In this document: piece after piece, positions 42,794 through 52,112 of the stretch
Layout: each line of letters starts with the position of its first letter
Numbering within the stretch: position 1 is the first letter of the stretch
Source: Paraburkholderia aspalathi
GTDB taxonomy: Bacteria > Pseudomonadota > Gammaproteobacteria > Burkholderiales > Burkholderiaceae
Direction: 5' to 3'
NCBI RefSeq assembly: GCF_900116445.1
Contig: NZ_FPBH01000031.1
Location: forward strand, 1 to 64,000
Length of the DNA stretch: 64,000 nucleotides
The notes under the pieces: generated by a model
Database searches by the model: none
What the model saw: only the letters and a program-made list of their open reading frames with translations
Told to the model about the DNA's origin: nothing
Program-made: the position numbers and the translations under genes

Positions 42794-43912
42794 ATGCTTG
42801 ATGAAGCTCAAGTAGTCAGCGCCCTCGCCGCGCGCGACATCGTTCCCGATGCAACCCAACGCGATGCCATCGCGGCGCTCGTCACGTTACTGGGCGTAAG
42901 CGGAACAAGCGGGTCAAACGGGCGCCGCGCAAAGTCCGGCTCCACGTCCACGCATCAGGGCGTCTACTGCCACGGCTTACCCGGTCGTGGCAAAAGCCTG
43001 GTAGTCGACACGGTGTTCGAGTTGGCAAGCTGCCGGAAGCGGCGCCTGCATTTCCACGAATTCCTGCGCGAGATGAACCGGCGCCTGGTGAATGAGCCGA
43101 GCGGCGACGACCGGCTGGGGTCAGTCTCGCGACAATGGCTCGACGGCGTGGAGTTGCTGTGCTTCGACGAATTTCACGTGCACGATATCGCCGACGCGTT
43201 CCTGATGGGCCGGTTTCTCGATACCGCGATCGGTTTGGGCACACGCATCGTGCTGACCTCGAACTACGCACCAGACGCCTTGCTGTCCGACCCGGAGTTT
43301 CACGAGCGCTTCCTGCCCACGATCGAACAGATCAAACGTTGCTTCACGCTGATTCATTTCGACGGCGCACGTGATTACCGTTTCGGCGGCGAAGAAGCCG
43401 CGCTGTCGCACTTTTTTGCGCCGCTCGACGCGGCCACCGGCGACGCACTCCTGCAAATTTTCGAGCGCTATGAAGGCAACGAGACACTGGAGCCTGCCAC
43501 CGTCAGCGCGGCAGGCCGGCCGCTCGCCGCGCACGCCGCGGGAGCCGCTTTGCTATGGGCGGACTTCGAAAACCTGTGCGTGGCAAGCCGTTCGCACCTT
43601 GACTACCTGGACCTCGCCGAGCATTGGCACGGCCTGATTCTCGATCAGGTGCGCACTGAGTGGCTTGCCCAGGCGCATACGCTGCAGCGGCTCATATGGC
43701 TTGTCGATATCTTCTACGACCGCAAATGCGCGCTGTTCATCGCGTCCGATCAGCCGATCGAGGCAGCGCTGAGCGGACTCGAAGGCGCGCACGATCTGTC
43801 GAGAACGCTCAGCAGGCTCGCCGAAATGCAATCGCGCGGCTATCGCAGCACGCTCGACAACGCTGCCGGCAGGATCGAGAGCGCCGCAGCGCAAACGGTC
43901 GCCCAGCCGTGA
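42794..43912 (+). CDS. zapE: Cell division protein ZapE (AFG1-like ATPase)
   Basis: The 372-residue AAA+ protein of the AFG1/ZapE family associates with the Z-ring. Visible motifs are the Walker A GLPGRGKSLVVD, RLHFHEFLREMNRRL, the Walker B region LLCFDEFHVHDIADAFLMGRFLD and ATPase sensor segments RIVLTSNYAPDALL. VYCHGLPG is typical of the family, although the arginine in the P-loop (G-L-P-G-R-G-K-S) is a common family variant. The last third shows the ZapE winged region (FENLCVASRSHLDYLDLAEHWHG). It is 19 bp after the kinase gene but probably unrelated in function. Confidence 0.88.
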   Translation: MLDEAQVVSALAARDIVPDATQRDAIAALVTLLGVSGTSGSNGRRAKSGSTSTHQGVYCHGLPGRGKSLVVDTVFELASCRKRRLHFHEFLREMNRRLVNEPSGDDRLGSVSRQWLDGVELLCFDEFHVHDIADAFLMGRFLDTAIGLGTRIVLTSNYAPDALLSDPEFHERFLPTIEQIKRCFTLIHFDGARDYRFGGEEAALSHFFAPLDAATGDALLQIFERYEGNETLEPATVSAAGRPLAAHAAGAALLWADFENLCVASRSHLDYLDLAEHWHGLILDQVRTEWLAQAHTLQRLIWLVDIFYDRKCALFIASDQPIEAALSGLEGAHDLSRTLSRLAEMQSRGYRSTLDNAAGRIESAAAQTVAQP

Positions 43913-43944
43913 CAACGGCGTGAACGACCCTCTGCAGACACACC

Positions 43945-46029
43945 CTACGCCTTGCCGCTCTTCCCCTTCACTCGCGCAATCTGCTGCTTCGCCGCGTCAT
44001 ACACATGGTCTGGCGTGAAGCCGAACTTCTTCTTCAGATCGGCGAGCGGCGCCGACGCGCCGAACGTATGCATCACCACCTGCGCGCCGAGCCGGCCGAC
44101 ATAGCGGTCCCAACCCAACGTTCCCGCCTGCTCGACGGCCACGCGCGCATCCACATCGGGCGGCAGCACGGAATCCTGATAGGCCTCGTCCTGTAGCTCG
44201 AAGAGGTCCCACGACGGCATCGACACCACCCGCGCCGCGATCCCTTCACTCTTGAGCTTCTCGTAGACGTCGGCACATAGCGACAATTCGCTGCCCGTGG
44301 CGAGCAGAATCACTTCAGGCTTCTGCCCGTCAGGCGCATCGGCGAGCACATAAGCGCCCTTCTGCACGCCTTTCGCCGACGCATAGCGCGTGCGGTCCAG
44401 CGTCGGCAAGGCCTGACGCGACACGATGATGCACGACGGCCGCTGTGAATGCGACATCGCCACGCGCCACGCTTCGGCGACCTCATTCGCGTCGCCCGGA
44501 CGCAGCACGGTCAGTCCCGGCACGCCACGCAGCGAAGCCAGTTGTTCGATCGGCTGATGGGTCGGACCATCCTCGCCGACGCCGATCGAATCGTGCGTGA
44601 ACACGTAGATCGCCGGCACTTCCATGATTGCGGAAAGACGAATCGGCGGCTTCATGTAGTCGCTGAAAATCAGGAAGGTCGAACCGAACGGCCGCATATT
44701 CGACAACGCGAGCCCGTTCACCGCCGCGCCCATGCCGTGCTCGCGAATCCCGAAGTGCAGGTTGCACCCGCCATAGTCGTCGGCTTCGAAACTGCCGGCG
44801 CCTTCGAATTTCAGATTCGTCTTGGTGGACGGCGCGAGATCGGCTGCACCGCCGATCATCCAGGGCACGCGCGCGGCAATCGCGTTGAGCACCTTGCCTG
44901 AAGAATCACGTGAGGCGATGCCCTTCGGATCGGCATCGAAGGTGGGGATGCCACTGTCCCAGCCCTCCGGCAATTCGTGCGCTTCCATCTGCGCGAATTC
45001 GCGTGACAGTTCCGGGTATTGCTTGTTGTACGCATCGTACTTCGCCTGCCATGTCTCGCGCGCCGCCTTGCCGCGCGCGCCGATACCCTGCGCGAAACGT
45101 TCATGCACGCCGTCCGGCACGTAGAAGAACTTGTCTTCGGGCCAGCCATAGAATTTCTTGGTCAGCGCCACTTCTTCGACACCCAGCGCCTCGCCATGCG
45201 CGGCGGACGTGTCCTGCTTGTGCGGCGCACCCCAGCCGATGATGCTATGGACCACGATCAGCGTCGGCCTGTCCGTGATGCTTTTCGCTTCAACAAACGC
45301 GGCTTCGAGCGCCGCGGCGTCGTTGGCATCGTTCACATGCAGCGTGTGCCAGTTGTAGCCACGGAAACGGCTCTCCACGTCGTCGCTATAAGCGAGGTCG
45401 GTGTGGCCCTCAATGGTGATGCGGTTGCTGTCGTAGATCCAGATCAGATTCGACAACTTCAGATGCCCTGCCAGCGACGCCGCTTCGTGCGAGATGCCTT
45501 CCATCATGTCGCCGTCTCCGCATAGCGCGTAGACGCGGTAATCGAACAGCGGCGCATCGGGCTTGTTGAAGTGGCTTTCGTGCCAGCGTGCCGCCATCGC
45601 CATGCCGACGCTATTGCCCAGCCCCTGGCCGAGCGGACCGGTGGTCGTCTCCACACCGGTGGTCATTCGGTATTCAGGGTGGCCAGGCGTGTTGCTGTCG
45701 AGTTGGCGGAAATGTTCGATGTCGTCGAGCGAGACGGCGGGCGACCCGGTCGGCTTGCCGTCGTGGTCCACCGCCTTGACGTTCGCCAGATGCAACAGCG
45801 AGTACAACAGCATCGACGCGTGCCCAACTGAGAGCACGAAACGGTCGCGATTCGGCCACAGCGGCTCGTCCGGATCATAAACAAGGTGGTTTTGCCACAG
45901 ATGGTAGGCGACCGGCGCCAGGGCCATCGGTGTGCCGGGGTGACCGGAATTGGCCTTTTGCACAGCGTCCATCGACAGCGTGCGAATCGTGTTGATGCAC
46001 AACTGATCGAGGGCGGGATCGTTTTGCAT
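43945..46029 (-). CDS. tkt: Transketolase
   Basis: The 694-residue thiamine-diphosphate enzyme exchanges two-carbon units in the pentose-phosphate pathway. It has the N-terminal signature KANSGHPGTPMALAPVAYHLW, the thiamine pocket GPLGQGLGNSVGMAMA and GDGDMMEGISHEAASLAGH, the pyrimidine-domain segment LHFGIREHGMGAAVNGLAL and the HDSIGVGEDGPTHQPIEQLASLR motif. The ATG at 46029 has AAGGAG at a good distance, so the upstream extension is rejected. It provides xylulose 5-phosphate for the phosphoketolase and is close to the aldolase in function, though not in the same operon. Confidence 0.96.
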   Translation of the reverse strand: MQNDPALDQLCINTIRTLSMDAVQKANSGHPGTPMALAPVAYHLWQNHLVYDPDEPLWPNRDRFVLSVGHASMLLYSLLHLANVKAVDHDGKPTGSPAVSLDDIEHFRQLDSNTPGHPEYRMTTGVETTTGPLGQGLGNSVGMAMAARWHESHFNKPDAPLFDYRVYALCGDGDMMEGISHEAASLAGHLKLSNLIWIYDSNRITIEGHTDLAYSDDVESRFRGYNWHTLHVNDANDAAALEAAFVEAKSITDRPTLIVVHSIIGWGAPHKQDTSAAHGEALGVEEVALTKKFYGWPEDKFFYVPDGVHERFAQGIGARGKAARETWQAKYDAYNKQYPELSREFAQMEAHELPEGWDSGIPTFDADPKGIASRDSSGKVLNAIAARVPWMIGGAADLAPSTKTNLKFEGAGSFEADDYGGCNLHFGIREHGMGAAVNGLALSNMRPFGSTFLIFSDYMKPPIRLSAIMEVPAIYVFTHDSIGVGEDGPTHQPIEQLASLRGVPGLTVLRPGDANEVAEAWRVAMSHSQRPSCIIVSRQALPTLDRTRYASAKGVQKGAYVLADAPDGQKPEVILLATGSELSLCADVYEKLKSEGIAARVVSMPSWDLFELQDEAYQDSVLPPDVDARVAVEQAGTLGWDRYVGRLGAQVVMHTFGASAPLADLKKKFGFTPDHVYDAAKQQIARVKGKSGKA

Positions 46030-46259
46030 GGGGACACTCCTTGTTCGGCGGTTGGAGACATCGCCGGGACGCGCATTGAATCGGCGTGGTCGGCGACCGG
46101 TGTTCATTTGGAAGAACGTGGAAGAACGCTTGAGGACCACAAGGCTCATCGATGATGCGCCGATGCGCGTAAATCTGCACGGCGCGTTACATCCTGTGCC
46201 GCGTTGTGCTGATGATTGGAGGTAGTTCTTTCAAACGGCTTGCGGCTTTACCAGGCGCG

Positions 46260-46505
46260 TTACTTCTCGGGGGCCGCACGGTCGGCGGCCACAATCTCGC
46301 GGCCGTAGTCGATCGCCGCGCGGCGCGCCTCGTCGGCGGTCGCGTACGGGCCGATCTCGGGTGCGCCATCGAATGGAAACAGAATCCGCCGGTCGGCTTT
46401 TCTGACGACCTTCAATCCACCTATGTAACGGCCGTCGCCTGTTCCGTGATAGCTGGCGTAAATCTCGAAGTCGTCGTCAACCACGTCGGCCTTATGTCGC
46501 GCCAT
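46260..46505 (-). CDS. Small protein of the DUF6723 type
   Basis: The 81-residue protein (MARHKADVVDDDFEIYASYHG, then YIGGLKVVRKADRRILFPFDGAPEIGPYATADEARRAAIDYG) resembles a Burkholderia-restricted family I would name DUF6723. It has no signal peptide or membrane span. AAGGGA lies upstream of the ATG at 46505. The fold and function are unknown. It sits alone between transketolase and the porin gene; 46030-46259 holds nothing I can identify. Confidence 0.6.
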   Translation of the reverse strand: MARHKADVVDDDFEIYASYHGTGDGRYIGGLKVVRKADRRILFPFDGAPEIGPYATADEARRAAIDYGREIVAADRAAPEK

Positions 46506-46772
46506 GTTTATATCCCTTATCCCTGCACCTCTGGTCCGGTGCGCCAATTCCAATGGCAGCAAGCTGCGTACCGGCGTCCGGCAATACCCGTTCCACCCGA
46601 AGCGGAATGGGCTCAGCGCGAAATTGGGAGGGAAGTAAAACAGCGCGCACTGGAAATCCGTTGAACCCGGTTCGAGTGCGCCTGGGCAAATCGACATGAG
46701 GTTGTTGCAGCCGCAACGGGTTGCGGCTGCCGTCGTATGGACGGCCGTTACGAACGTGCCGCGAAAGCTACC

Positions 46773-47882
46773 TTAAAACTGATGCAGCATCCCGACATAC
46801 GCGCCGGTTTGCGATTCGCCCGCAAGCGGACTCGTGTTATTGGTGGCATCGCGCGGCGACGCTTCAAGCGAAAAATTCGAGTTGCTGCCGTTGCGTACGT
46901 AGCCCACCGTGCCGTACACGAAGGTCCGCTTCGAGAGGTTATAGGTGGTGCCGAGCACGTACATCATCGCGTGGCCGGACGGGTCGTGCGCGGCATCGCT
47001 GCCGCCGTCGCCGACCTTGATGTAATAGCCGCCCGCCGTCACCGCCCAGCGCGACTGGATGTTGTACGTCGCGCCGAGCCAGTAGTGATCGGCAGTGTCG
47101 GCCACGCCCACCGGGGAATCCGGCGCCGAGTAATGCGTATAGGCGCCCTGGATTTTCCACGCATCGAAATGCACGTTCGCACCGGCGAAGTATTCGCGCG
47201 AGGCCTGGAAGATGTTGGTGAAGCGGCCGTTGCTGTCACGCAGTTCGTCGTAGATGCCACGCACGTCGAAGAGCGGCGAATGATACGTCAGCATAATGCC
47301 GTCGGAGCGGCCAAACTCGCCTGATGCACCGCTGTTGAATGCGCCCGCCTGATTGCCGAAAGCGTATTGCGCCTGTACGTCGAAGCCCCAGAACACCGGG
47401 CTGTGATACTCGACGTTGTTGCTGGTCTGCTGCCAGTTGCGTCCGCGCACGAGCGATGCCGACGAAAACGCCTCCTGCACGAACGGGTCGAATTCCCACA
47501 CGCCATCGCTATCGATAAACAGATTGCGCCCGGCCTGCAGCGTGCCCCACTGGTCGCTCTTCAGGCCGACGAAGGCACGCCGTGACCACAGCCGTCCGCC
47601 GCCGGTGGTGCCGTTCATGATTTGCAGACCGGTTTCGAGGTTGAAGATCGCATTCAACCCGCCGCCCAGATCTTCATTGCCTTTGAGGCCCAGCATACTG
47701 GTGCCCCAATCGCCGCCTTCAGCGCTCCAACGGGTCGAACTGCCGCCCGAGCCATTATTGATGTGATTCAGGTATTCCAGGCCGCCGTCGAGACGGCCAT
47801 ATAACGACACGCTGGTTTGACCATATGCCAGCGGACTGATCACCGCCAGAGCGGCCACTAATTTTGTATGTAGTCTCATCAT
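46773..47882 (-). CDS. Gram-negative general porin
   Basis: The 369-residue outer-membrane protein has a short signal peptide (cleavage after A-Y-G near residue 21). A 16-strand porin barrel of the Burkholderiales type follows: QTSVSLYGRLDGGLEYLNH at the mature start, GLKGNEDLGGGLNAIFNLETG, RRAFVGLKSDQWGTLQAGRN and a terminal SQTGAYVGMLHQF ending in phenylalanine. Porins of this family form trimeric pores for small solutes. It is a single gene; the first two codons could both be starts (M-M). Confidence 0.9.
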   Translation of the reverse strand: MMRLHTKLVAALAVISPLAYGQTSVSLYGRLDGGLEYLNHINNGSGGSSTRWSAEGGDWGTSMLGLKGNEDLGGGLNAIFNLETGLQIMNGTTGGGRLWSRRAFVGLKSDQWGTLQAGRNLFIDSDGVWEFDPFVQEAFSSASLVRGRNWQQTSNNVEYHSPVFWGFDVQAQYAFGNQAGAFNSGASGEFGRSDGIMLTYHSPLFDVRGIYDELRDSNGRFTNIFQASREYFAGANVHFDAWKIQGAYTHYSAPDSPVGVADTADHYWLGATYNIQSRWAVTAGGYYIKVGDGGSDAAHDPSGHAMMYVLGTTYNLSKRTFVYGTVGYVRNGSNSNFSLEASPRDATNNTSPLAGESQTGAYVGMLHQF

Positions 47883-48164
47883 TGTTTTGCCGTGAGTTTC
47901 TTCTGTCGAGAATAGAATGTTGTAAAACTACACGTTTCGCGCACGAACTATAGGTGATCGGTGCTTGCTGGCCTATCCGTTTGACGCAATAAGCTTTTGC
48001 GGACTGCGCGCTCGGCATTGAAAATCCGCAGTGGAGTCGGCGTGCCTCAAAAGAAATCCCCATCGGTGAGATCGAAAGGTACTCACGATAAGATAGTCGC
48101 TCATTCGGCATCAGCCAAATAGAAACGCGCTAATCGTTTGTCCATTCATCCATTTCCACTCGCC
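47883..48164. other. Divergent promoter region between porin and CobS-like genes
   Basis: This roughly 280-bp gap is A+T-richer near 47900-47990. It should carry the porin promoter on the minus strand and the promoter of the CobS-like gene on the plus strand. No reading frame or hairpin stands out. Confidence 0.3.
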
Positions 48165-49391
48165 ATGAACGTGCCTGAACTGACCGAAGACGAAAACCTT
48201 GGCCTTTACCAACGTGCGACAGAGAACGGCGCGGAATGGTGGCGCGTCAGCGTGGCGGACCGGCCGGAAAACTACCGGCTCGAACATGGGGTCGATGACG
48301 GCAACGGCGCCGGATCGGTCGATATCGATCTGGTGGTCGACGCGGAAAACCTGCGCGCGAAACTGAAGAAATGGCGCCGCGAGGGCTTTGCAATCGATAC
48401 GCCCGATGCCGCGGACGAAGCAGGCGCCGCAGAACGCGTGGCCTTCATGCCGGAGCTGCAGCGCGTTGCGGCGCTGGCCTCGGCGGCGAAGCGCCATCTG
48501 CAAGTAGAGGGTGCGGGTGAAACGGTGCGCATCGGTCGTGTCGACGTGCCCTGCGGCGTGGACAACCCGCTCGTGCCGCGCGTCAATCCGGCCTATCTGT
48601 TTTCCGAACGCTTTAACGACATCGTCGAAGATATCGTGGAGAACCGGCGCGTCATGCTGATCGGCCACACCGGCGCCGGCAAGACCAGCCTGATCGAGCA
48701 GGTCGCCGCGCGCTCGCATCACGGCGTGTTGCGCTCGAACATGAACGGGCAAACCACTGTCGGCGATTTTGTCGGCTTCTGGACGGTCAAGGGTGGCGAG
48801 ACGATCTGGGTGGACGGCGTATTGCCCACGGCGATGCGCGAGGGCCTTTGGCTTATCGTCGATGAAATCGATTTCGCCGAACCGTCGATTCTCGCCGCTC
48901 TCACCGCCGTGCTCGAACCGCACGGGCGTCTCGTGCTGAAAGAAAAAGGCAACGAGATCGTCGCACCGCATCCCGCGTTCCGGCTGTTCGCGACGGCCAA
49001 TGCAGTTGGCGCGATGAGCCAGTTCCGTCATCTGTATCAGGGCGCGAATCTGATGAACGAGGCGTTTCTCGATCGCTGGCGCGTCTATATGCTGGATTAT
49101 CTGACGCCCGCCGAAGAAGCCGACGTGCTGATGCGCACCCTCGCCCCGCATATGACACGCGCGCTCGCCACCACCCTCGCCGCCATTGCCGCCGACTGCC
49201 GCGCGGCGTTCGCTCGCGAAGACTTGTCGAGCGCATTCTCCACGCGGCGCCTGCTCGACTGGGCCGAGTTGATGCTGCGCACCGGCGACCCCGAACGCGC
49301 CGCCGGTCCCGCGATCTATGCGAAGGTCAGTCCCGAGGACGCGGCCCTGATTCGCGGCATCGTTCGCCATCACATTGCGCCGGCCGCCTGA
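48165..49391 (+). CDS. CobS/MoxR-like AAA+ ATPase
   Basis: The 408-residue AAA+ ATPase has the Walker A motif MLIGHTGAGKTSLIEQVAAR (about 163-180) and the Walker B LWLIVDEIDFAEPSILAALTAVLEP. It also has sensor 1 FRLFATANAVG and arginine-finger-like segments in EAFLDRWRVYMLDYL. Its N-terminus carries a CobS-like segment. CobS is the ATPase of the aerobic cobaltochelatase; closely similar MoxR-type ATPases partner VWA proteins in other assembly tasks. No other cobalamin gene lies here, so a cobaltochelatase role is not established. The ATG at 48165 is preferred over a TTG at 48138. Confidence 0.75.
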   Translation: MNVPELTEDENLGLYQRATENGAEWWRVSVADRPENYRLEHGVDDGNGAGSVDIDLVVDAENLRAKLKKWRREGFAIDTPDAADEAGAAERVAFMPELQRVAALASAAKRHLQVEGAGETVRIGRVDVPCGVDNPLVPRVNPAYLFSERFNDIVEDIVENRRVMLIGHTGAGKTSLIEQVAARSHHGVLRSNMNGQTTVGDFVGFWTVKGGETIWVDGVLPTAMREGLWLIVDEIDFAEPSILAALTAVLEPHGRLVLKEKGNEIVAPHPAFRLFATANAVGAMSQFRHLYQGANLMNEAFLDRWRVYMLDYLTPAEEADVLMRTLAPHMTRALATTLAAIAADCRAAFAREDLSSAFSTRRLLDWAELMLRTGDPERAAGPAIYAKVSPEDAALIRGIVRHHIAPAA

Positions 49392-49428
49392 CGCTAAGTG
49401 ACCACAGCACACTGACCACGACACGCAA

Positions 49429-51177
49429 ATGAACGCCATGCACGCAATGCGCGACACGCGAGGCTTCGCGTTTGAATCGACGCTGAGCAAAGTGGCGCGC
49501 GTGCTGACCGGGCAATACGGCGTGACGGTCGCCTTCAGCCCGGATGGGCCGCGTGTGGAACCCGGCCGCATCGTGATTCCCGACTACGAGCTGAGCGGCG
49601 GCGTCGAGCGCGACGTGCTGATCGGCTATCTGGATCTGCTGGTGGCACGCGCCAAACATTCGTCGCTCGCGCAGATGGACGCGCTGCCGCCGGGCGTGGC
49701 GGCGAATCTCGCGCAGGTGATCGAGGATCGCCGCGTCTGCGTACAACTACTCGACGAGTATCCGGGCGCGCGCTGGTTCATCGGCAAACTGCGTGTGCAT
49801 GCCGCCGAGCAGGCGCGGCTGCGCTGGCCGAAGCTGCATTGGCGCGACCGGCTGGTCTGGCTAGTGGAGCGCGCGCTGTGGGACGAACAGCCGACCCGGA
49901 CCGAAGCGAGCCATTCCCTGCTGGCCGCGCTGCACGCCGCGCAGGATCTGCTGGACGAGTCGCGCAGAAGCCGTTCGACCGCGCAAAGCATCGCGGCCGC
50001 GCAGGCGTTGGTGGCGCGCGTGCGGGCTTTATCGGCGGGCGATGTCAACAGCATGGTGTTCACCGCGGATCCGGTTGAAGACATCGACACGGAAACCGCC
50101 ACGTCGTCCTCGGCGCCACTCAACGACGACACCACCCTGCCCGACCAGGACAACGCAGCCTCACCGCCGTCCGATAAAAGCGGTGGCGCACAAGCGGAAA
50201 ACGCGGTGGGCATGGGGCAATCGCTAGCCGATGCGCAGCAAGCGTCGGCACGTTCCGAAGACGAAGCCGGCGTGGTGCCAGACACCACCCGCGCGCGACT
50301 ATCGATTCCTCTCGCCACCGAATTCGACGAGATCACCGACGTCACCGGTCAAGGCGACAGCGCGACATGGCGCGAGCTTCGCGCGCAGGCCCGAGCGGAC
50401 ACCGCGCCGCTCAAGGAGAAACTCGAGCGTGCGCTGAGCGCCGACGAACGCACCCGTTGGCGCCGCGAACAGGAACGCGGCGAGATCGACCGCACCGCGC
50501 TCGCCAAACTGGCGACCTCGCCCGGTTACCGCACGCCGTTTCGCACGCAGCGGGCAGCCAAAGGGCGCGACGTCGCCGTGAGCTTGCTGATCGATCGCAG
50601 CGGTTCAATGGCCGGGCGCAAGATCGAGCTAGCGCGTCTGTGCGCGACCGCGCTGTGCGATGCGCTGACGCAGTTATCGTTCGACTGCGAAGTGCTTGGT
50701 TATTGCTCGCTCGAGTCCGCGCCGATGAAGCAACTGTATGAGCGGCAACTCGCGGCGGGCGCGGATTTGCAGCGCTATAACCGCTTTGTCGAGCGGCTCG
50801 ATCTGAAAGTCTACAAACGTTTTGGCTCGATCGATCCAAGCGGGATCGCCACGATCGATTGCGGTCACGAGAATCCGGACGGCGAGGCGCTCGCCTGGGC
50901 GGCAACGCGGCTTGCGGATCATCAAGCCGAGCGGCGCATCCTGATTGTGTTCTCCGACGGCTATCCGTCGACCGGCGATGGCGACCCGCAGGTATTGCGC
51001 CACGATCTGCGCGAACGCGTCGCGGCGATCCAGAAACGCGGCATCGAACTGCTGGGGATCGGCGTATTGACCGACGCGGTCGAGGACTTCTATCCGCACA
51101 ACGTGGTGGTGAGCCGCCTGGCCGAATTGCCGTCGACGGTCTTCTCGGTGTTGAGTTCGATGCTGCTGACGCGCTAG
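49429..51177 (+). CDS. CobT-like VWA-domain protein
   Basis: The 582-residue protein ends in a von Willebrand factor A domain (about 383-580) whose metal-binding MIDAS motif is visible in LLIDRSGSMAGRK (D-x-S-x-S). Also present are GYCSLESAPMKQLYERQL and RRILIVFSDGYPS. The N-terminal part is rich in acidic and alanine residues (about 200-300). It resembles CobT of aerobic cobaltochelatase. It follows the CobS-like gene by 37 bp, and the pair acts as a MoxR-VWA unit. No CobN-type subunit is in the window, so a different metal-insertion or complex-maturation role is possible. Confidence 0.75.
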   Translation: MNAMHAMRDTRGFAFESTLSKVARVLTGQYGVTVAFSPDGPRVEPGRIVIPDYELSGGVERDVLIGYLDLLVARAKHSSLAQMDALPPGVAANLAQVIEDRRVCVQLLDEYPGARWFIGKLRVHAAEQARLRWPKLHWRDRLVWLVERALWDEQPTRTEASHSLLAALHAAQDLLDESRRSRSTAQSIAAAQALVARVRALSAGDVNSMVFTADPVEDIDTETATSSSAPLNDDTTLPDQDNAASPPSDKSGGAQAENAVGMGQSLADAQQASARSEDEAGVVPDTTRARLSIPLATEFDEITDVTGQGDSATWRELRAQARADTAPLKEKLERALSADERTRWRREQERGEIDRTALAKLATSPGYRTPFRTQRAAKGRDVAVSLLIDRSGSMAGRKIELARLCATALCDALTQLSFDCEVLGYCSLESAPMKQLYERQLAAGADLQRYNRFVERLDLKVYKRFGSIDPSGIATIDCGHENPDGEALAWAATRLADHQAERRILIVFSDGYPSTGDGDPQVLRHDLRERVAAIQKRGIELLGIGVLTDAVEDFYPHNVVVSRLAELPSTVFSVLSSMLLTR

Positions 51178-51182
51178 CGCGC

Positions 51183-52016
51183 TTACGCCAGTTGCGGCCT
51201 GAACGGATACTGATCGATCTCCCCGCCCCGCGCGACCACGGCCGTGCTCTCCGGAATCTCTTCCCACCAGCCAGGCAAATCCGACAGCGGCTCCGACAAG
51301 ACCAGGAAGGCGTCTTCACCCGCTGTCGCGATGCGCGGGTCGTCCGGATACAGATCGTGCAGATGCCGGAACGAGGTGCTGTGGAAGAGCGAGCGCGACT
51401 GCCCTTCGCTCGAATAGCGAACCGCGACGATCTGCTCGCCGTCGGTGGCGCATACGGTCATGTTCAGCGGCTCATCGACACCGTGTTTGCGCCCGATGTC
51501 CTCGACAAAACCCACCATCCGCTCGAGCGCGGTAACCGGCGCGAGTTCGAGACCGAAAGTCAGCGCGAGAAAAAACAGCACCTCGGAATCCGTCGAACCT
51601 TCGATTGACGGGAAAAACTCGGGATCGATCGCCAGCATCAGATCGCGGCGTACCAGCGGAAAGTTACGCACCAGCCCGTTATGCATGAAGAGCCACCGCC
51701 CGTACCGAAACGGATGACAATTGGTTTCCTGCGAGGGCGTACCGGTGGCCGCACGAATGTGCGCGACGAACAGCGGCGCGCGGATCGCCCGCGCGGCCTC
51801 GCGCAGATTGCGGTCGCTCCACGCGGGGTGGATGCAGCGATAGCGAAACGGGATGTCGGTGGGATGACCGTACCAGCCGATGCCGAAGCCATCGCCGTTG
51901 GTGGTGGTCTGGCCGAGCCGCGAATGCAGACTCTGGTCGATCAGGGAGTGTTTGGCGTTGAACAGCACCGTTTCGAGTTGCAGCGCGTTACCGGTATAAG
52001 CGAGCCAGCGGCACAT
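51183..52016 (-). CDS. Class II glutamine amidotransferase (YafJ-type)
   Basis: The 277-residue protein begins MCRWLAYTGNALQLE, placing the catalytic N-terminal cysteine at position 2, as in Ntn-type amidotransferases. Other GATase II segments are LGQTTTNGDGFGIGWYG, PLFVAHIRAATGTPSQETNCHPFRYGRWLFMHNGLVRNF and GSTDSEVLFFLAL. The family includes YafJ and releases ammonia from glutamine for an unknown acceptor. It converges with the CobT-like gene, with only five bases between stop codons, so it is not in that operon. No partner synthase is visible. Confidence 0.8.
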   Translation of the reverse strand: MCRWLAYTGNALQLETVLFNAKHSLIDQSLHSRLGQTTTNGDGFGIGWYGHPTDIPFRYRCIHPAWSDRNLREAARAIRAPLFVAHIRAATGTPSQETNCHPFRYGRWLFMHNGLVRNFPLVRRDLMLAIDPEFFPSIEGSTDSEVLFFLALTFGLELAPVTALERMVGFVEDIGRKHGVDEPLNMTVCATDGEQIVAVRYSSEGQSRSLFHSTSFRHLHDLYPDDPRIATAGEDAFLVLSEPLSDLPGWWEEIPESTAVVARGGEIDQYPFRPQLA

Positions 52017-52112
52017 GAGTTCCCCTCCGGTTGCGACGTAATGCGATGAATTGCGACGAGATGTCTGACGAAACTCGCGCGAGCCTCGATCAGGCTCACG
52101 TGCCGCCGACCG

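Noticed and set aside
48111..49571. A 486-codon minus-strand frame across the CobS-like gene
   Set aside because: It overlaps two real genes on the other strand and shows no recognisable protein features.
48165..51177. A firm call of aerobic cobaltochelatase
   Set aside because: No cobN-type large subunit or other cobalamin gene is present, so I kept only a CobS/CobT-like description.
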